NCBI GenBank assembly: GCA_944390025.1
Contig: CALXOK010000003.1
Coordinates: 94,798 to 158,797 of the forward strand
DNA from: an uncultured Spirochaetales bacterium
GTDB taxonomy: Bacteria; Spirochaetota; Spirochaetia; Sphaerochaetales; Sphaerochaetaceae
Reading direction: 5' to 3'
Length of the DNA stretch: 64,000 nt
Within the stretch, counting starts at the first letter, position 1. Every line of letters starts with the position of its first letter. The translations under genes and the position numbers were made by a program. Positions 9,108-17,198 of this stretch are shown here, piece after piece. The notes under the pieces are model-generated. The model was not told the DNA's origin. It ran no database searches and worked only from the letters and a program-made list of their open reading frames with translations.

Positions 9108-9865
9108 GAATCTTCCTGCTTGATTCATCATATGACAAAAGCGGAATCTATCCGCTTAAGAAAAGGGATAAGAACTATCTTTTCAACTCATTGCGGCTCT
9201 GTGAAGGAGATACCATCAGCGCCCGGGATGCAGATGGAAGCTATTATGAAGCAAGAATCAGCGGTGATAACTGTCTTGTCCTGACGCCTTCGGCAAAACC
9301 GGAAAACAGTCTCACCGATTCACTCTCCGGCTACAGGGGAAGGCTTCCTGCCATTCATCTCTACCAGTGCATTGCAAAGGGAAAGAAGAATGAGGAAATC
9401 GCACGTATGGCCTGCGAGGCTGGAGTCTCCTCTGTCTGTTTCGTGCAAAGCCGTTTCACACAGGAGAAGACACTCACCTGTCATGCTCTTGAGAGAATAA
9501 CGCTGATTATGAAAGAGGCCGTACAGCAAAGCGGCTCTGAAACTGTTGTGAAAACGCCTCAGGTCCTTTCCTTCGATGAGGCAATCAGCAAGGCAGAAGG
9601 GAAAATAATAATGCTTCATCAGGCAAAAGGGGAAAAATCCCAGAATCTTGTCCAGATTCTTCAGGGTATGGATGAAAAAAGCGAGATTTCACTCTTCACC
9701 GGTCCTGAAGGTGGTTTCAGTGATGAGGAATGTGAAAAGGCAATTCTCGCAGGAGCCTCACTTTGCCTGCTGACAACAAACATCCTGCGCTGTGAGACAG
9801 CCGCAATATATGCGACAGGCGCAATCCAGACAATACTGTGTTCCTCTGCTGACGACGGGTGCTGA
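9104..9865 (+). CDS. rsmE: 16S rRNA (uracil-1498-N3)-methyltransferase
   Basis: Methylates U1498 of 16S rRNA in the 30S decoding centre, using S-adenosylmethionine; SPOUT superfamily. The C-terminal knot motifs are clear: SLFTGPEGGFSDEECEKA and LLTTNILRCETAAIYATGAI. The N-terminal PUA-like part recognises RNA (RDKNYLFNSLRLCEGDTI). Size (253 residues) is typical. It starts inside the stop codon of the upstream protease gene (ATGA overlap). Confidence 0.93.
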   Translation: MRIFLLDSSYDKSGIYPLKKRDKNYLFNSLRLCEGDTISARDADGSYYEARISGDNCLVLTPSAKPENSLTDSLSGYRGRLPAIHLYQCIAKGKKNEEIARMACEAGVSSVCFVQSRFTQEKTLTCHALERITLIMKEAVQQSGSETVVKTPQVLSFDEAISKAEGKIIMLHQAKGEKSQNLVQILQGMDEKSEISLFTGPEGGFSDEECEKAILAGASLCLLTTNILRCETAAIYATGAIQTILCSSADDGC

Positions 9866-9970
9866 TGATGAGCACTGCTCGCCGATAGTGAAACTGAAGA
9901 AAAATAAATCTGGAAACTGATATGCACTCTGTTTTAAAGTCTCTCCCGGGTATTTCAGGAGAGAGAAAAC

Positions 9971-11083
9971 ATGCTCTATTTCGTCACTTCAAACAGACAC
10001 ATCAGATCCAGACTGGAAGGCTTCATCAAACAGGAGGAAGCCCTGTTCTTCACCTCTGTCATCCGCATGGAAAACGCATGCGCTGAAAGCACAGAACCGT
10101 TTTCTGTCATCATTGACGAGAACCTCAGCTCAGGAGAGGTCTCCTCTTTCTTGCTCAGGCAGAAGAACAATCCCCGGCTTGAACATCTCATCCTTCTGGC
10201 AGGAAGCGGCCCTGATGTGCAGACAAGCTTTCATGACAGCCGGCTTTCTGTAATCAGAAAGGATTATCTTGTCTCCGGTCTTGCTTCAATTCTTGCCCGT
10301 GCACCGCGCACAGCAGATAAGCGTACTTCCAGCATAATCGGCTCTTCTGCCCTGATGAGAAAGCTGCGTTATGACATTGACAGAGCAGGCAGAAGCAGGT
10401 GCAATGTCATCATCTGCGGAGAGACAGGAAGTGGAAAGGAGCTTGTGGCAAGGGAAATCCATCACAGCATCCATTCAAACAGAGCACCAGTGATAAACTG
10501 TGCCCTGCTGAACAGCGACCTGCTTGAAAGTACTCTCTTCGGTCATAAGGCAGGAGCCTTTTCCGGCGCAATCAGCGACCAGAAGGGCCTTGTGGAGGAC
10601 GCAGATGGAACCAGTCTAATCCTGGATGAGATTGAGGAACTCAGCGTGAAGACTCAGGCCAAGCTGCTGCGTTTTCTTGACAGCGGGGAGTACTCTCCTC
10701 TTGGCGACAGGAGTGTACACCATTCAAGCTGCAGGATCATCGCAATCACAAATAGACCGGTTTCCGCCTTATACAGGGAAAACCTTCTACGCAAGGACTT
10801 CTATATGCGTATAGCAGGTGCCACTATCCAGGTTCCGCCACTCAAGGCTCATCTGGAAGATATGGAAGAACTTGTAAGGGCAAGAGAGAAGGAAAAGGGA
10901 TACAGAGATCACATAAAGGACATAGACAGCCTTAAATCCTATTCATGGCCTGGCAATGTCCGTGAGCTTTTCCATTGTGTTGACAGACTTCATATGAACG
11001 GTCTGGAAGAGACTTCTCTCGTGCTTGGTGATATTGTCAGTGATCCGTGTTTCCAATACGGGGAAAAGACATATTCAGTATGA
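9971..11083 (+). CDS. Sigma-54-type AAA+ regulator lacking a DNA-binding domain
   Basis: Residues about 1-105 look like a degenerate receiver domain. A sigma-54 interaction AAA+ domain follows, with Walker A GETGSGKE, the sigma-54 contact loop as GAFSGA (usual form GAFTGA), Walker B LILDEIEEL, and the YSWPGNVREL motif. The protein stops about 40 residues after that motif, so the Fis-type helix-turn-helix of NtrC-class activators is missing. Such HTH-less forms can act from solution or through a partner, but that is inference. The receiver region shows no obvious phospho-acceptor pattern. A good ribosome site (AGGAGAG) precedes the ATG. It lies beside the 11.1-kb origin-like region. Confidence 0.85.
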   Translation: MLYFVTSNRHIRSRLEGFIKQEEALFFTSVIRMENACAESTEPFSVIIDENLSSGEVSSFLLRQKNNPRLEHLILLAGSGPDVQTSFHDSRLSVIRKDYLVSGLASILARAPRTADKRTSSIIGSSALMRKLRYDIDRAGRSRCNVIICGETGSGKELVAREIHHSIHSNRAPVINCALLNSDLLESTLFGHKAGAFSGAISDQKGLVEDADGTSLILDEIEELSVKTQAKLLRFLDSGEYSPLGDRSVHHSSCRIIAITNRPVSALYRENLLRKDFYMRIAGATIQVPPLKAHLEDMEELVRAREKEKGYRDHIKDIDSLKSYSWPGNVRELFHCVDRLHMNGLEETSLVLGDIVSDPCFQYGEKTYSV

Positions 11084-11600
11084 GAAAAACGGCATCCTCA
11101 AAACTCACTAAAAGAGAAAACTGTCCACATTTCACCTCTGTTTTTCCTTAAGCCAGAAACATATGTTCTTTTCTGTCTGAATTCACAGAAAAAACTGCTT
11201 TGCGAAACTTTTCCACAAGTTTTCAACAAGCTTGTGGAAAACTCTGTTCAAAGTTATTTTTACACGTAAGATGTAAGGGAAACAGAACATAATCATACAA
11301 ATTTTTAAAAACTGTTAACTTCTTTTAAATTAAGGACTTATTTTTACCGTTTTACCTAAATTTTTCATAAAACCTATATAACTTTTTCATAATTCAAACT
11401 TATTACAGCCAAAAAAAAAGAAGCTGTGGAAAACTGAGTTTTCAACAGGTTTTCAACAAGCGTAGACAAATTGTGCATAATTGAATAAATCTCACAGGGA
11501 GAGAAAAATAAAGCTGTTGAAAACCTGAAAACGTACATTCTGCCTGTCTTTTCACCTGTCGGAAGTTTGGCTTTTCTGGCAGCTGTGTTTACTAAAAAAA
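11084..11600. other. Non-coding region with a DnaA-box-like cluster and AT-rich core
   Basis: No gene is visible in these 517 bases. Nine-base sites of the form TTTTCCACA or TTTTCAACA, on either strand, occur at 11209-11217, 11220-11228, 11233-11241, 11425-11433, 11439-11447, 11450-11458 and 11515-11523. A canonical box TTATGCACA lies on the minus strand at 11472-11480. The sites form two groups on each side of a very AT-rich stretch (about 11290-11410). This is the usual layout of DnaA boxes around an unwinding element. It could be oriC itself, part of a split origin, or a DnaA-titrating or regulatory cluster. Confidence 0.6.
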
Positions 11601-12881
11601 TCAGTTCCGTCTGATCTCTGCCCCTGCGTTGATGAGCTTGTCAAGAAGATCCTCATAGCCTCGTTCAATCTGCTCGATATTTCTTATTACGGATTCTCCT
11701 TCTGCACAGAATGCAGCAACAACAAGAGCCATTCCCGCCCTGACATCAGGGCTGATCACTTCCCTTGCCTTGAGTTTCGTCCTTCCGTGTATGACAGCCC
11801 TGTGAGGGTCGCAGAGAATGATGTCTGCTCCCATTCGGATCAGGTAGTCGATGAAATACAGTCTGGACTCGAACATCTTCTCGTGAATAAGGATGCTGCC
11901 CTCCATCTGTGTCGCAGTCACGCACATGATGGACAGCAGATCGGCCGGGAAGCCGGGCCATGGTGCATCATCCAGCTTGTCAGTAAGGCCTGTACTGCTT
12001 CTTGCGATGATTCTGCTCTGACGCGAAGGTATGAATATTTCCCCTTCTCCTTTCTCAAAGCGCACACCCAGCTTCTGGAAGCCTTTTTCTACAGGCTTGA
12101 GCTGACTGGTGTCGACACCGGTAAGAAGAAGCTCGCTTGCCGTGCTTGCAGCAAGCCCTATAAAAGATCCGCACTCCATGTAGTCAAAGCATAGCCGGTG
12201 CTGGCATCCGTGAAGGGCTTTCACTCCATGGATTGTAAGATAGTTTGAACCGATTCCGTCTATGCGGCAGCCCATGCTGATGAGCATCCGGCACAGATTC
12301 TGTATATGAGGTTCACATGCGGCGTTGTATATGGTTGAGACTCCATCTGCAAGGCTTGCAGCCATGATGCAGTTCTCTGTTGCCGTGACAGAGGCCTCGT
12401 CAAGGAATATGTCTGCTGCTTTCAGTCTCGAAGGAGGTGTCATCTCAAGCTGGCCGTCCGGACGGATGTCACACTTAACGCCCAGAGCGGAAAGTCCTGT
12501 GAAATGGGCATCAAGTCTTCTCAGTCCTATTACATCACCGCCGGGAGGCGGTATGACAACCTTTATGCCTCTGGCAAGCAGCGGACCGGCAAAGAGGATT
12601 GAACCCCTGACGGAATCCACGAGCGATGGAGTCAGTCCTGTGAAAACGATATTGCTCCTGATATGATAAGTCCCGTCCGCAAGCCCTGTGACCTGACTGC
12701 CAAGCTCCTCCAGCAGGCGTGTCATCACCTTCACGTCCTGAATCATCGGGACATTCTCGAGAATCATGCTCTCATCGGTAAGCAGCGTTGCCGCAAGACA
12801 GGGAAGAGCCGCGTTCTTGTTTCCGCTTATTCTCACTTTTCCGCTCAGGCGCTGTGGGCCTTTAATGACATACTCACTCAT
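11601..12881 (-). CDS. murA: UDP-N-acetylglucosamine 1-carboxyvinyltransferase
   Basis: Transfers enolpyruvate from PEP to UDP-GlcNAc, the first committed step of peptidoglycan synthesis. The EPSP-synthase-like fold is recognisable from ISGNKNAALPCLAATLL (catalytic Lys/Asn pair, 21-23), SVRGSILFAGPLLARG and the C-terminal RAGMALVVAAFCAEG. Residue 116, in the active-site loop PPPGGDVIGLRR, is Asp where most MurA proteins have the Cys that fosfomycin alkylates. The same Asp is known in Mycobacterium, Chlamydia and Borrelia and gives intrinsic fosfomycin resistance. At 426 residues the length is normal. The gene stands alone, facing the 11.1-kb origin-like region. Confidence 0.96.
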   Translation of the reverse strand: MSEYVIKGPQRLSGKVRISGNKNAALPCLAATLLTDESMILENVPMIQDVKVMTRLLEELGSQVTGLADGTYHIRSNIVFTGLTPSLVDSVRGSILFAGPLLARGIKVVIPPPGGDVIGLRRLDAHFTGLSALGVKCDIRPDGQLEMTPPSRLKAADIFLDEASVTATENCIMAASLADGVSTIYNAACEPHIQNLCRMLISMGCRIDGIGSNYLTIHGVKALHGCQHRLCFDYMECGSFIGLAASTASELLLTGVDTSQLKPVEKGFQKLGVRFEKGEGEIFIPSRQSRIIARSSTGLTDKLDDAPWPGFPADLLSIMCVTATQMEGSILIHEKMFESRLYFIDYLIRMGADIILCDPHRAVIHGRTKLKAREVISPDVRAGMALVVAAFCAEGESVIRNIEQIERGYEDLLDKLINAGAEIRRN

Positions 12882-12963
12882 AACAGAAGAATAGCATTTT
12901 TTTCTTTCTTTTCTGCGAGAATCGTTTCCGATGTGCTAAACTTTTCTTCAGGAGATTATTTTT

Positions 12964-14040
12964 ATGTCAAATTACGATGATGCAAGAAACGTTATTGAAC
13001 ACTTCAAGATAGACGGACGGCTTGAAGACATAAAAGTGAACACACAGGGTCATATCAACTCAACCTTTGTCTCGACCTTCGTATGTGATGGAGTAAGAAA
13101 GAAGTACACTCACCAGAAAATCAACAAGAATGTCTTCAAAAAACCTAAGGAAGTCATAGAGAACATACTTGCCGTAACAAGTCATATAGCAGAAAAGGTG
13201 AAAGATCTTGATGACCGTGACAGGAGAGTGCTGAAAGTCGTGTTCACAAAGGACCACAAGCCCTTCTTCATTGATGAGAACGATGATTACTGGAGAACCT
13301 ATGGTTTCATTGAGAATGTAAACACATATGAAACCATTCCCTCTCTTGAAGCCGCAAGGAACCTGGGCCGGGGAATCGGAAAATTCCAGTGCCAGCTTTC
13401 TGATTTCGACGGAGCCAGACTTAATATTACAATTCCTCACTTCCATGACATGAACCTGAGATACCGCCAGCTTGAGGATGCGATGGCACAGAACCCTGCC
13501 GGAAGACTTGATTCCGTTAAAGAGGAAATCGACTTCCTGATGGCAAACAGGGAAAGAGGATGCAGAATCTGGAATGACTTTGAATCAGGAGTCCTTCCGA
13601 ACAGGGTCACCCATAATGACACGAAGATGAACAACGTGCTCTTCGATCCTGTCACTGATGAAGCAGTCTGCGTGATTGATCTTGACACCATCATGCCAGG
13701 AACAATTCTCTTTGATACCGGGGATATGATAAGAACTGCATGCAACACCGCCTCAGAGGATGAAAAGGACCTTTCAAAGGTTCATTTCAACAAGGATATG
13801 TATGAAAGTCTTGTCTCAGGCTATCTTGAAGAAGCCTCAGGCTTCCTTACAAAAGAGGAAAGAGAAGGCATAAAGGAATCCGGAAGGACAATCACACAGA
13901 TCATGGCAGTGCGCTTCCTGACTGATTACATTGCCGGCGATGTTTATTATAATATCGCCTATCCTGAGCATAACATTGTCAGGGCCCATACACAGATTGC
14001 TCTTATGAAGAGTATGGATGAGCAGTGGGAAAAATATTGA
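12964..14040 (+). CDS. Phosphotransferase-family kinase, N-acetylhexosamine 1-kinase-like
   Basis: A choline/aminoglycoside-kinase-fold enzyme. The N-terminus (QGHINSTFVSTF, then YTHQKINKNVFKKPKEVIEN) and the catalytic motifs THNDTKMNNVLFD and CVIDLDTIMPGTILFDTGD strongly resemble NahK. NahK phosphorylates GlcNAc/GalNAc at C1 in the galacto-/lacto-N-biose pathway. The length (358 residues) matches NahK. A PfkB-type kinase begins 13 nt after its stop, so the two probably form an operon, and nagA elsewhere in the window fits use of amino sugars. The exact sugar is inferred. Confidence 0.75.
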   Translation: MSNYDDARNVIEHFKIDGRLEDIKVNTQGHINSTFVSTFVCDGVRKKYTHQKINKNVFKKPKEVIENILAVTSHIAEKVKDLDDRDRRVLKVVFTKDHKPFFIDENDDYWRTYGFIENVNTYETIPSLEAARNLGRGIGKFQCQLSDFDGARLNITIPHFHDMNLRYRQLEDAMAQNPAGRLDSVKEEIDFLMANRERGCRIWNDFESGVLPNRVTHNDTKMNNVLFDPVTDEAVCVIDLDTIMPGTILFDTGDMIRTACNTASEDEKDLSKVHFNKDMYESLVSGYLEEASGFLTKEEREGIKESGRTITQIMAVRFLTDYIAGDVYYNIAYPEHNIVRAHTQIALMKSMDEQWEKY

Positions 14041-14053
14041 ACCGCAGGAGCGC

Positions 14054-15055
14054 ATGGTGAACATATACGGTATTGGAAATCCTCTGATAGACATACTTGC
14101 GAATATTGATGATGAGGATCTCAGGCGGCTGGCCCTTCACAAAGGTACAATGCATCTTATTGACAGAGAGCGTCATACGAAGCTTATCAGCTATCTCAAA
14201 GACAAACCTCTGGTCTATTCCCCCGGAGGCAGCTGCCCCAATACCATGGTCACGCTCAGGATGCTGGGAGTAAATACAACGCTTGCCGGAGGAATCGGAA
14301 AGGATGAGCTTGCCCTCATATACCAGAAGAAACTTGAAGAGATTCATCTGAACAACGAGCTTGTCCAATATGATGATTCAACCGGCACATCCGTCATCCT
14401 TCTGACAGAAGACAAGGAGAGAACGATGAACACCTATCTTGGAGCAAACAGATGCTTCAATGAGAAGGATGTGAATCTGGATTCTCTTAAAAAGGCGGGA
14501 CTCTTTTACTTCACAGGTTATATGTGGGACACAGAGGCGCAGAAAGGTGCTATAAGGAAGGCTCTCTCATTCTGCAAGGAGAACGGGATTCTGGTTGCCT
14601 TTGACGTGGCAGATCCATTCGCTGTCGGACGATACAGGCAGGACTTTCTCGAGCTGATTGAAAACAGCTGCCATATAGTATTCGCAAACAAGGAGGAAGC
14701 TCGTTTCCTTTTTGACAACTATGATGCTTACGAATGCTGCAAGAGCATGTCCCGTCTTGCCCCGATTGCAGTCGTGAAAAATGGGAAGAAAGGCTCTTTT
14801 GTCGCAAAGGACGGAAAGATAATGGAAATCCCGGTTCATGGTACGACGAACCCTGTTGATACCACAGGAGCAGGCGATACCTATGCTGCAGGCTTCCTTT
14901 ACGGCTTTGCAAACGGTTTTGATATAAAAACCTGTGGAGAGGTGGCAAGCTATCTTGCCGGAGAAATCATTACCACAACCGGAGCCCAGTTCACTAAAGA
15001 AAGAGCTGCTGAAATCAGGTTCTATCTCGAAAAGACGTACCTTTCTAAAACATAA
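14054..15055 (+). CDS. PfkB-family carbohydrate/nucleoside kinase
   Basis: A ribokinase-fold kinase that transfers phosphate from ATP to a sugar or nucleoside. Signature 1 is present as the glycine-rich SPGGSCPNTMVTLRMLG (substrate lid) and signature 2 as DTTGAGDTYAAGFLYGFANG with the catalytic Asp. The N-terminus (IYGIGNPLIDILANIDD) resembles adenosine-kinase-like members. I start it at the ATG at 14054 because AGGAGCGC lies just upstream; the longer frame from 14018 would overlap the preceding gene by 23 nt. It overlaps the convergent small membrane gene by 11 nt. The substrate cannot be assigned from sequence. Confidence 0.82.
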   Translation: MVNIYGIGNPLIDILANIDDEDLRRLALHKGTMHLIDRERHTKLISYLKDKPLVYSPGGSCPNTMVTLRMLGVNTTLAGGIGKDELALIYQKKLEEIHLNNELVQYDDSTGTSVILLTEDKERTMNTYLGANRCFNEKDVNLDSLKKAGLFYFTGYMWDTEAQKGAIRKALSFCKENGILVAFDVADPFAVGRYRQDFLELIENSCHIVFANKEEARFLFDNYDAYECCKSMSRLAPIAVVKNGKKGSFVAKDGKIMEIPVHGTTNPVDTTGAGDTYAAGFLYGFANGFDIKTCGEVASYLAGEIITTTGAQFTKERAAEIRFYLEKTYLSKT

Positions 15056-15335
15056 AAAAGGTCATCGATACAAGGATGAAGGAAAACACAATCAGGGCAA
15101 GAAGCACACCGGCTATGCACAGCCCGATGATTCCCATGATATAGCCTGCATTTGCAAGATTGCTTTCCTGTTTCCTGCCGCTTCCGGTCACAATTGCGAT
15201 GATACCGAGGATTACGGCAACAACGCGGGACACCGTCAACGAGAAGATAAGCGACAACAATCCGAGAACGAAAACAGATGTTCCCCTGTCCTTCTGACTC
15301 TGATGCATTTCTTCTTTTTCCTGAAAATCTTCCAT
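15045..15335 (-). CDS. Small membrane protein (DUF4190-like) behind a poly-G tract
   Basis: A 96-residue protein with a charged N-terminus (MEDFQEKEEMHQSQKDRG) and two pairs of hydrophobic segments, with a glycine-rich turn (ILGIIAIVTGSGRKQ). The layout resembles the DUF4190 family of small two-helix membrane proteins; function unknown. Its ribosome site is a run of nine G four bases upstream of the ATG (15339-15347 as C on the + strand). Its 3' end overlaps that of the PfkB-type kinase gene by 11 nt. Confidence 0.65.
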   Translation of the reverse strand: MEDFQEKEEMHQSQKDRGTSVFVLGLLSLIFSLTVSRVVAVILGIIAIVTGSGRKQESNLANAGYIMGIIGLCIAGVLLALIVFSFILVSMTFFMF

Positions 15336-15338
15336 TTT

Positions 15339-15347
15339 CCCCCCCCC
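15339..15347 (-). repeat. Poly-G (9) tract at the start of the small membrane gene
   Basis: Nine consecutive C on the + strand, read as G9 on the coding strand, lie four bases before the ATG of the 96-residue membrane protein and take the place of its Shine-Dalgarno sequence. Such tracts mutate by slipped-strand mispairing. Confidence 0.8.
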
Positions 15348-15354
15348 TATAAAG

Positions 15355-15382
15355 ACGGCCCTGACGTAAGAGCCAGAGCCGT
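15355..15382 (-). terminator. Possible terminator of the perR-rubrerythrin operon
   Basis: On the minus strand ACGGCTCTG and CAGGGCCGT pair around a 10-nt loop, followed by CTTTAT. It lies just after the rubrerythrin stop; the T-run is short. Confidence 0.5.
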
Positions 15383-15403
15383 ATTATCATTTCTGATTTG
15401 AAA

Positions 15404-15946
15404 TCAGTAGTTCTTTGCCTGAAGCTCGAAATATGCCTGAGGATGTGCACACACAGGGCAGACTTCCGGAGCCTTCTTTCCAACGTGGATGTGACCACAG
15501 TTTGAGCACTTCCAGATCATCTCTCCATCGCGTGAGAAGACAAGTCCGTTCTCAACATTGTTAAGCAGTGCGAGGTATCTCTGCTCATGCTCTGCCTCAA
15601 TCTTTGCAACGCCTCTGAAGAGAGCTGCAATCTTGTTGAATCCTTCCTCTTCTGCTTCCTTTGCGAATGTGGCATACATATCTGTCCACTCGTAGTTCTC
15701 ACCTTCTGCTGCAGCCTTGAGGTTCTCAGCTGTTGTACCGATTTCACCATTCTCCTGAAGAAGCTTGAACCAGAGCTTTGCGTGCTCTTTCTCGTTATCA
15801 GCTGTCTCCTCGAAAATCTTTGCAATCTGTACATAACCTTCCTTCTTTGCCTTTGAAGCAAAGTAGGTGTACTTGTTTCTTGCCTGGCTCTCACCAGCAA
15901 AAGCTGTCTGCAGGTTCTTTTCTGTCTTGCTGCCTTTAAGTTCCAT
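15404..15946 (-). CDS. rbr: Rubrerythrin
   Basis: A non-haem di-iron peroxidase that reduces hydrogen peroxide in anaerobes. The N-terminal ferritin-like four-helix domain carries the iron ligands ([34 protein letters not shown]-type repeats, IEAEHEQRY). The C-terminal rubredoxin domain has its two CxxC pairs ([12 protein letters not shown] and [13 protein letters not shown]). At 180 residues it is of normal length. It follows perR by 12 nt on the same strand, so it is very likely repressed by PerR together with that gene. Confidence 0.95.
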   Translation of the reverse strand: MELKGSKTEKNLQTAFAGESQARNKYTYFASKAKKEGYVQIAKIFEETADNEKEHAKLWFKLLQENGEIGTTAENLKAAAEGENYEWTDMYATFAKEAEEEGFNKIAALFRGVAKIEAEHEQRYLALLNNVENGLVFSRDGEMIWKCSNCGHIHVGKKAPEVCPVCAHPQAYFELQAKNY

Positions 15947-15958
15947 AATTTCTACTCC

Positions 15959-16363
15959 TTATTTTAATTCTGACTTATCAGAACTGTTCTCATCACACTC
16001 GCTGCAAAGTCCGGAAAGCACAAGCTCCATTCCCTCAACCTTGAAAGGTTCACTGAAAGAGAAGCCATCTGCTCTTTCCTTACAGCAGACATCAATAATC
16101 TTACCACACTTTCTGCATACTGCGTGGAAATGTGGCTTGAGGTTGAAATCATATCTGTCGGCAAGCGTTCCAGGCATTGCAATTTTCCTTATTTTTCCCG
16201 TCTGGGAAAGAAGCGCAAGATTCCTGTAAACCGTGCCTTTGCTGATATGACTGTCATTTTTGCTGACTGAATCATATACCTCTTCTGCGCTCGGGTGGTT
16301 GCACATTGAAAGCACGGTTGAGAGAACGATTTCTCTTTGAACTGTATTTCTGGTGACTGCCAT
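15959..16363 (-). CDS. perR: Fur-family peroxide-responsive repressor, PerR-like
   Basis: A 134-residue Fur-fold metal-dependent repressor. The N-terminal winged helix covers residues 1-80 (STVLSMCNHPSAEEVYDSV, then ISKGTVYRNLALL). The dimerisation domain has the regulatory His residues (PHFHAVC) and two CxxC zinc pairs (CRKCG and CSECD). Pairing with rubrerythrin, and an inverted repeat over its own promoter, point to a PerR rather than iron-Fur role. That is inference from context. AAGGAGT lies just before the ATG. Confidence 0.87.
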   Translation of the reverse strand: MAVTRNTVQREIVLSTVLSMCNHPSAEEVYDSVSKNDSHISKGTVYRNLALLSQTGKIRKIAMPGTLADRYDFNLKPHFHAVCRKCGKIIDVCCKERADGFSFSEPFKVEGMELVLSGLCSECDENSSDKSELK

Positions 16364-16383
16364 CAGAACTCCTTATCAGTAAT

Positions 16384-16425
16384 GATTCTTAATTAGAATC
16401 TATACTTCTTTTCCTTTTGTGTCAA
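16384..16425 (-). promoter_or_regulatory. perR promoter with Per-box-like operator
   Basis: On the minus strand, TTGACA (16420-16425) and TAGATT (16397-16402) are 17 nt apart, an almost ideal sigma-70 promoter. The inverted repeat GATTCT-TAATT-AGAATC (16384-16400) covers the -10 box. The position suggests autorepression and control of rubrerythrin. Confidence 0.75.
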
Positions 16426-16443
16426 GCAGAAAGGTCTGATGGT

Positions 16444-16474
16444 AAAAAAAGCAGGACCGGCTAAAGTCCTGCTT
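16444..16474 (-). terminator. Rho-independent terminator after jag
   Basis: AAGCAGGAC (16449-16457) pairs with GTCCTGCTT (16466-16474). On the minus strand a T-run follows. It ends the rpmH-rnpA-yidC-jag transcript. Confidence 0.8.
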
Positions 16475-16493
16475 GATTAAGGTTCTCACATTC

Positions 16494-17186
16494 TTACCTG
16501 TTTTTCTTCACAGGAAGGATTCTGACCTGCTTGTAAAGGCCTTCCCCTTCACTCTTTGTCTCAACACCGTCAAAGTCGTTGAGAGCTGTGTGAATAAGGC
16601 GGCGCTCAAAGGGATTCATCGGAGCAAGCAGTCTGCTTCTGTGAGATCTTCTAACATATTCAGCAGTCTTGAGTGCATTGTGGACAATCTGCTCCTCATG
16701 TCTCATCCTGTAGTTCTCGCTGTCGATTATGATCTTGTAGTCCTTATCAAGAAGATCCGCATAGACGTTTACAACAAGCTGGATTGCATCAAGTGTCTTG
16801 CCTTTTCTTCCGATGATATAAGAAGAATAATCTCCGTCAATGTTGATACCGAGCTTAGAATCCCTTCTGAAGTTGATTTCGACCTTTGAAGGATAACCCA
16901 TTTTCTCAAGAAGCTGGCTGACATATGAGACAATCTTCTTCTCGTTCTCGTTTTCAGGCTCAAGAACCTGTCCGGGAACCATTGTCTCCTCCTCACTGCC
17001 ATCCTCCGGAAAATCTTCCTTGTCATCCGGAACATGAACCCTTATTGTGACACTTCCCTTTCTGAAAAGAGTCTTTTTCTGGCAGGAGATGATTTCAACA
17101 TCGAAATCCTCCCTGTCAAGGTTGAGCTCCTCTATAGCCTTGTCTATGGCTTCCTGCTCGTTTTTACCTTCGAATTCTCTATACAT
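16494..17186 (-). CDS. jag: Jag/KhpB-type RNA-binding protein
   Basis: A single-stranded nucleic-acid-binding protein usually encoded next to yidC and implicated in cell-envelope control in Gram-positive bacteria. The domain order is an N-terminal Jag_N module (MYREFEGKNEQEAIDKAIEE), an acidic linker, a type-II KH domain with the IIGRKGKTLDAIQ loop, and a C-terminal R3H domain (PMNPFERRLIHTALND). Length (230) is typical. It follows yidC by 12 nt and ends at a terminator. The acidic linker (DDKEDFPEDGSEEE) is longer than in many homologues. Confidence 0.92.
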   Translation of the reverse strand: MYREFEGKNEQEAIDKAIEELNLDREDFDVEIISCQKKTLFRKGSVTIRVHVPDDKEDFPEDGSEEETMVPGQVLEPENENEKKIVSYVSQLLEKMGYPSKVEINFRRDSKLGINIDGDYSSYIIGRKGKTLDAIQLVVNVYADLLDKDYKIIIDSENYRMRHEEQIVHNALKTAEYVRRSHRSRLLAPMNPFERRLIHTALNDFDGVETKSEGEGLYKQVRILPVKKNR

Positions 17187-17198
17187 TTATTTAACCCT

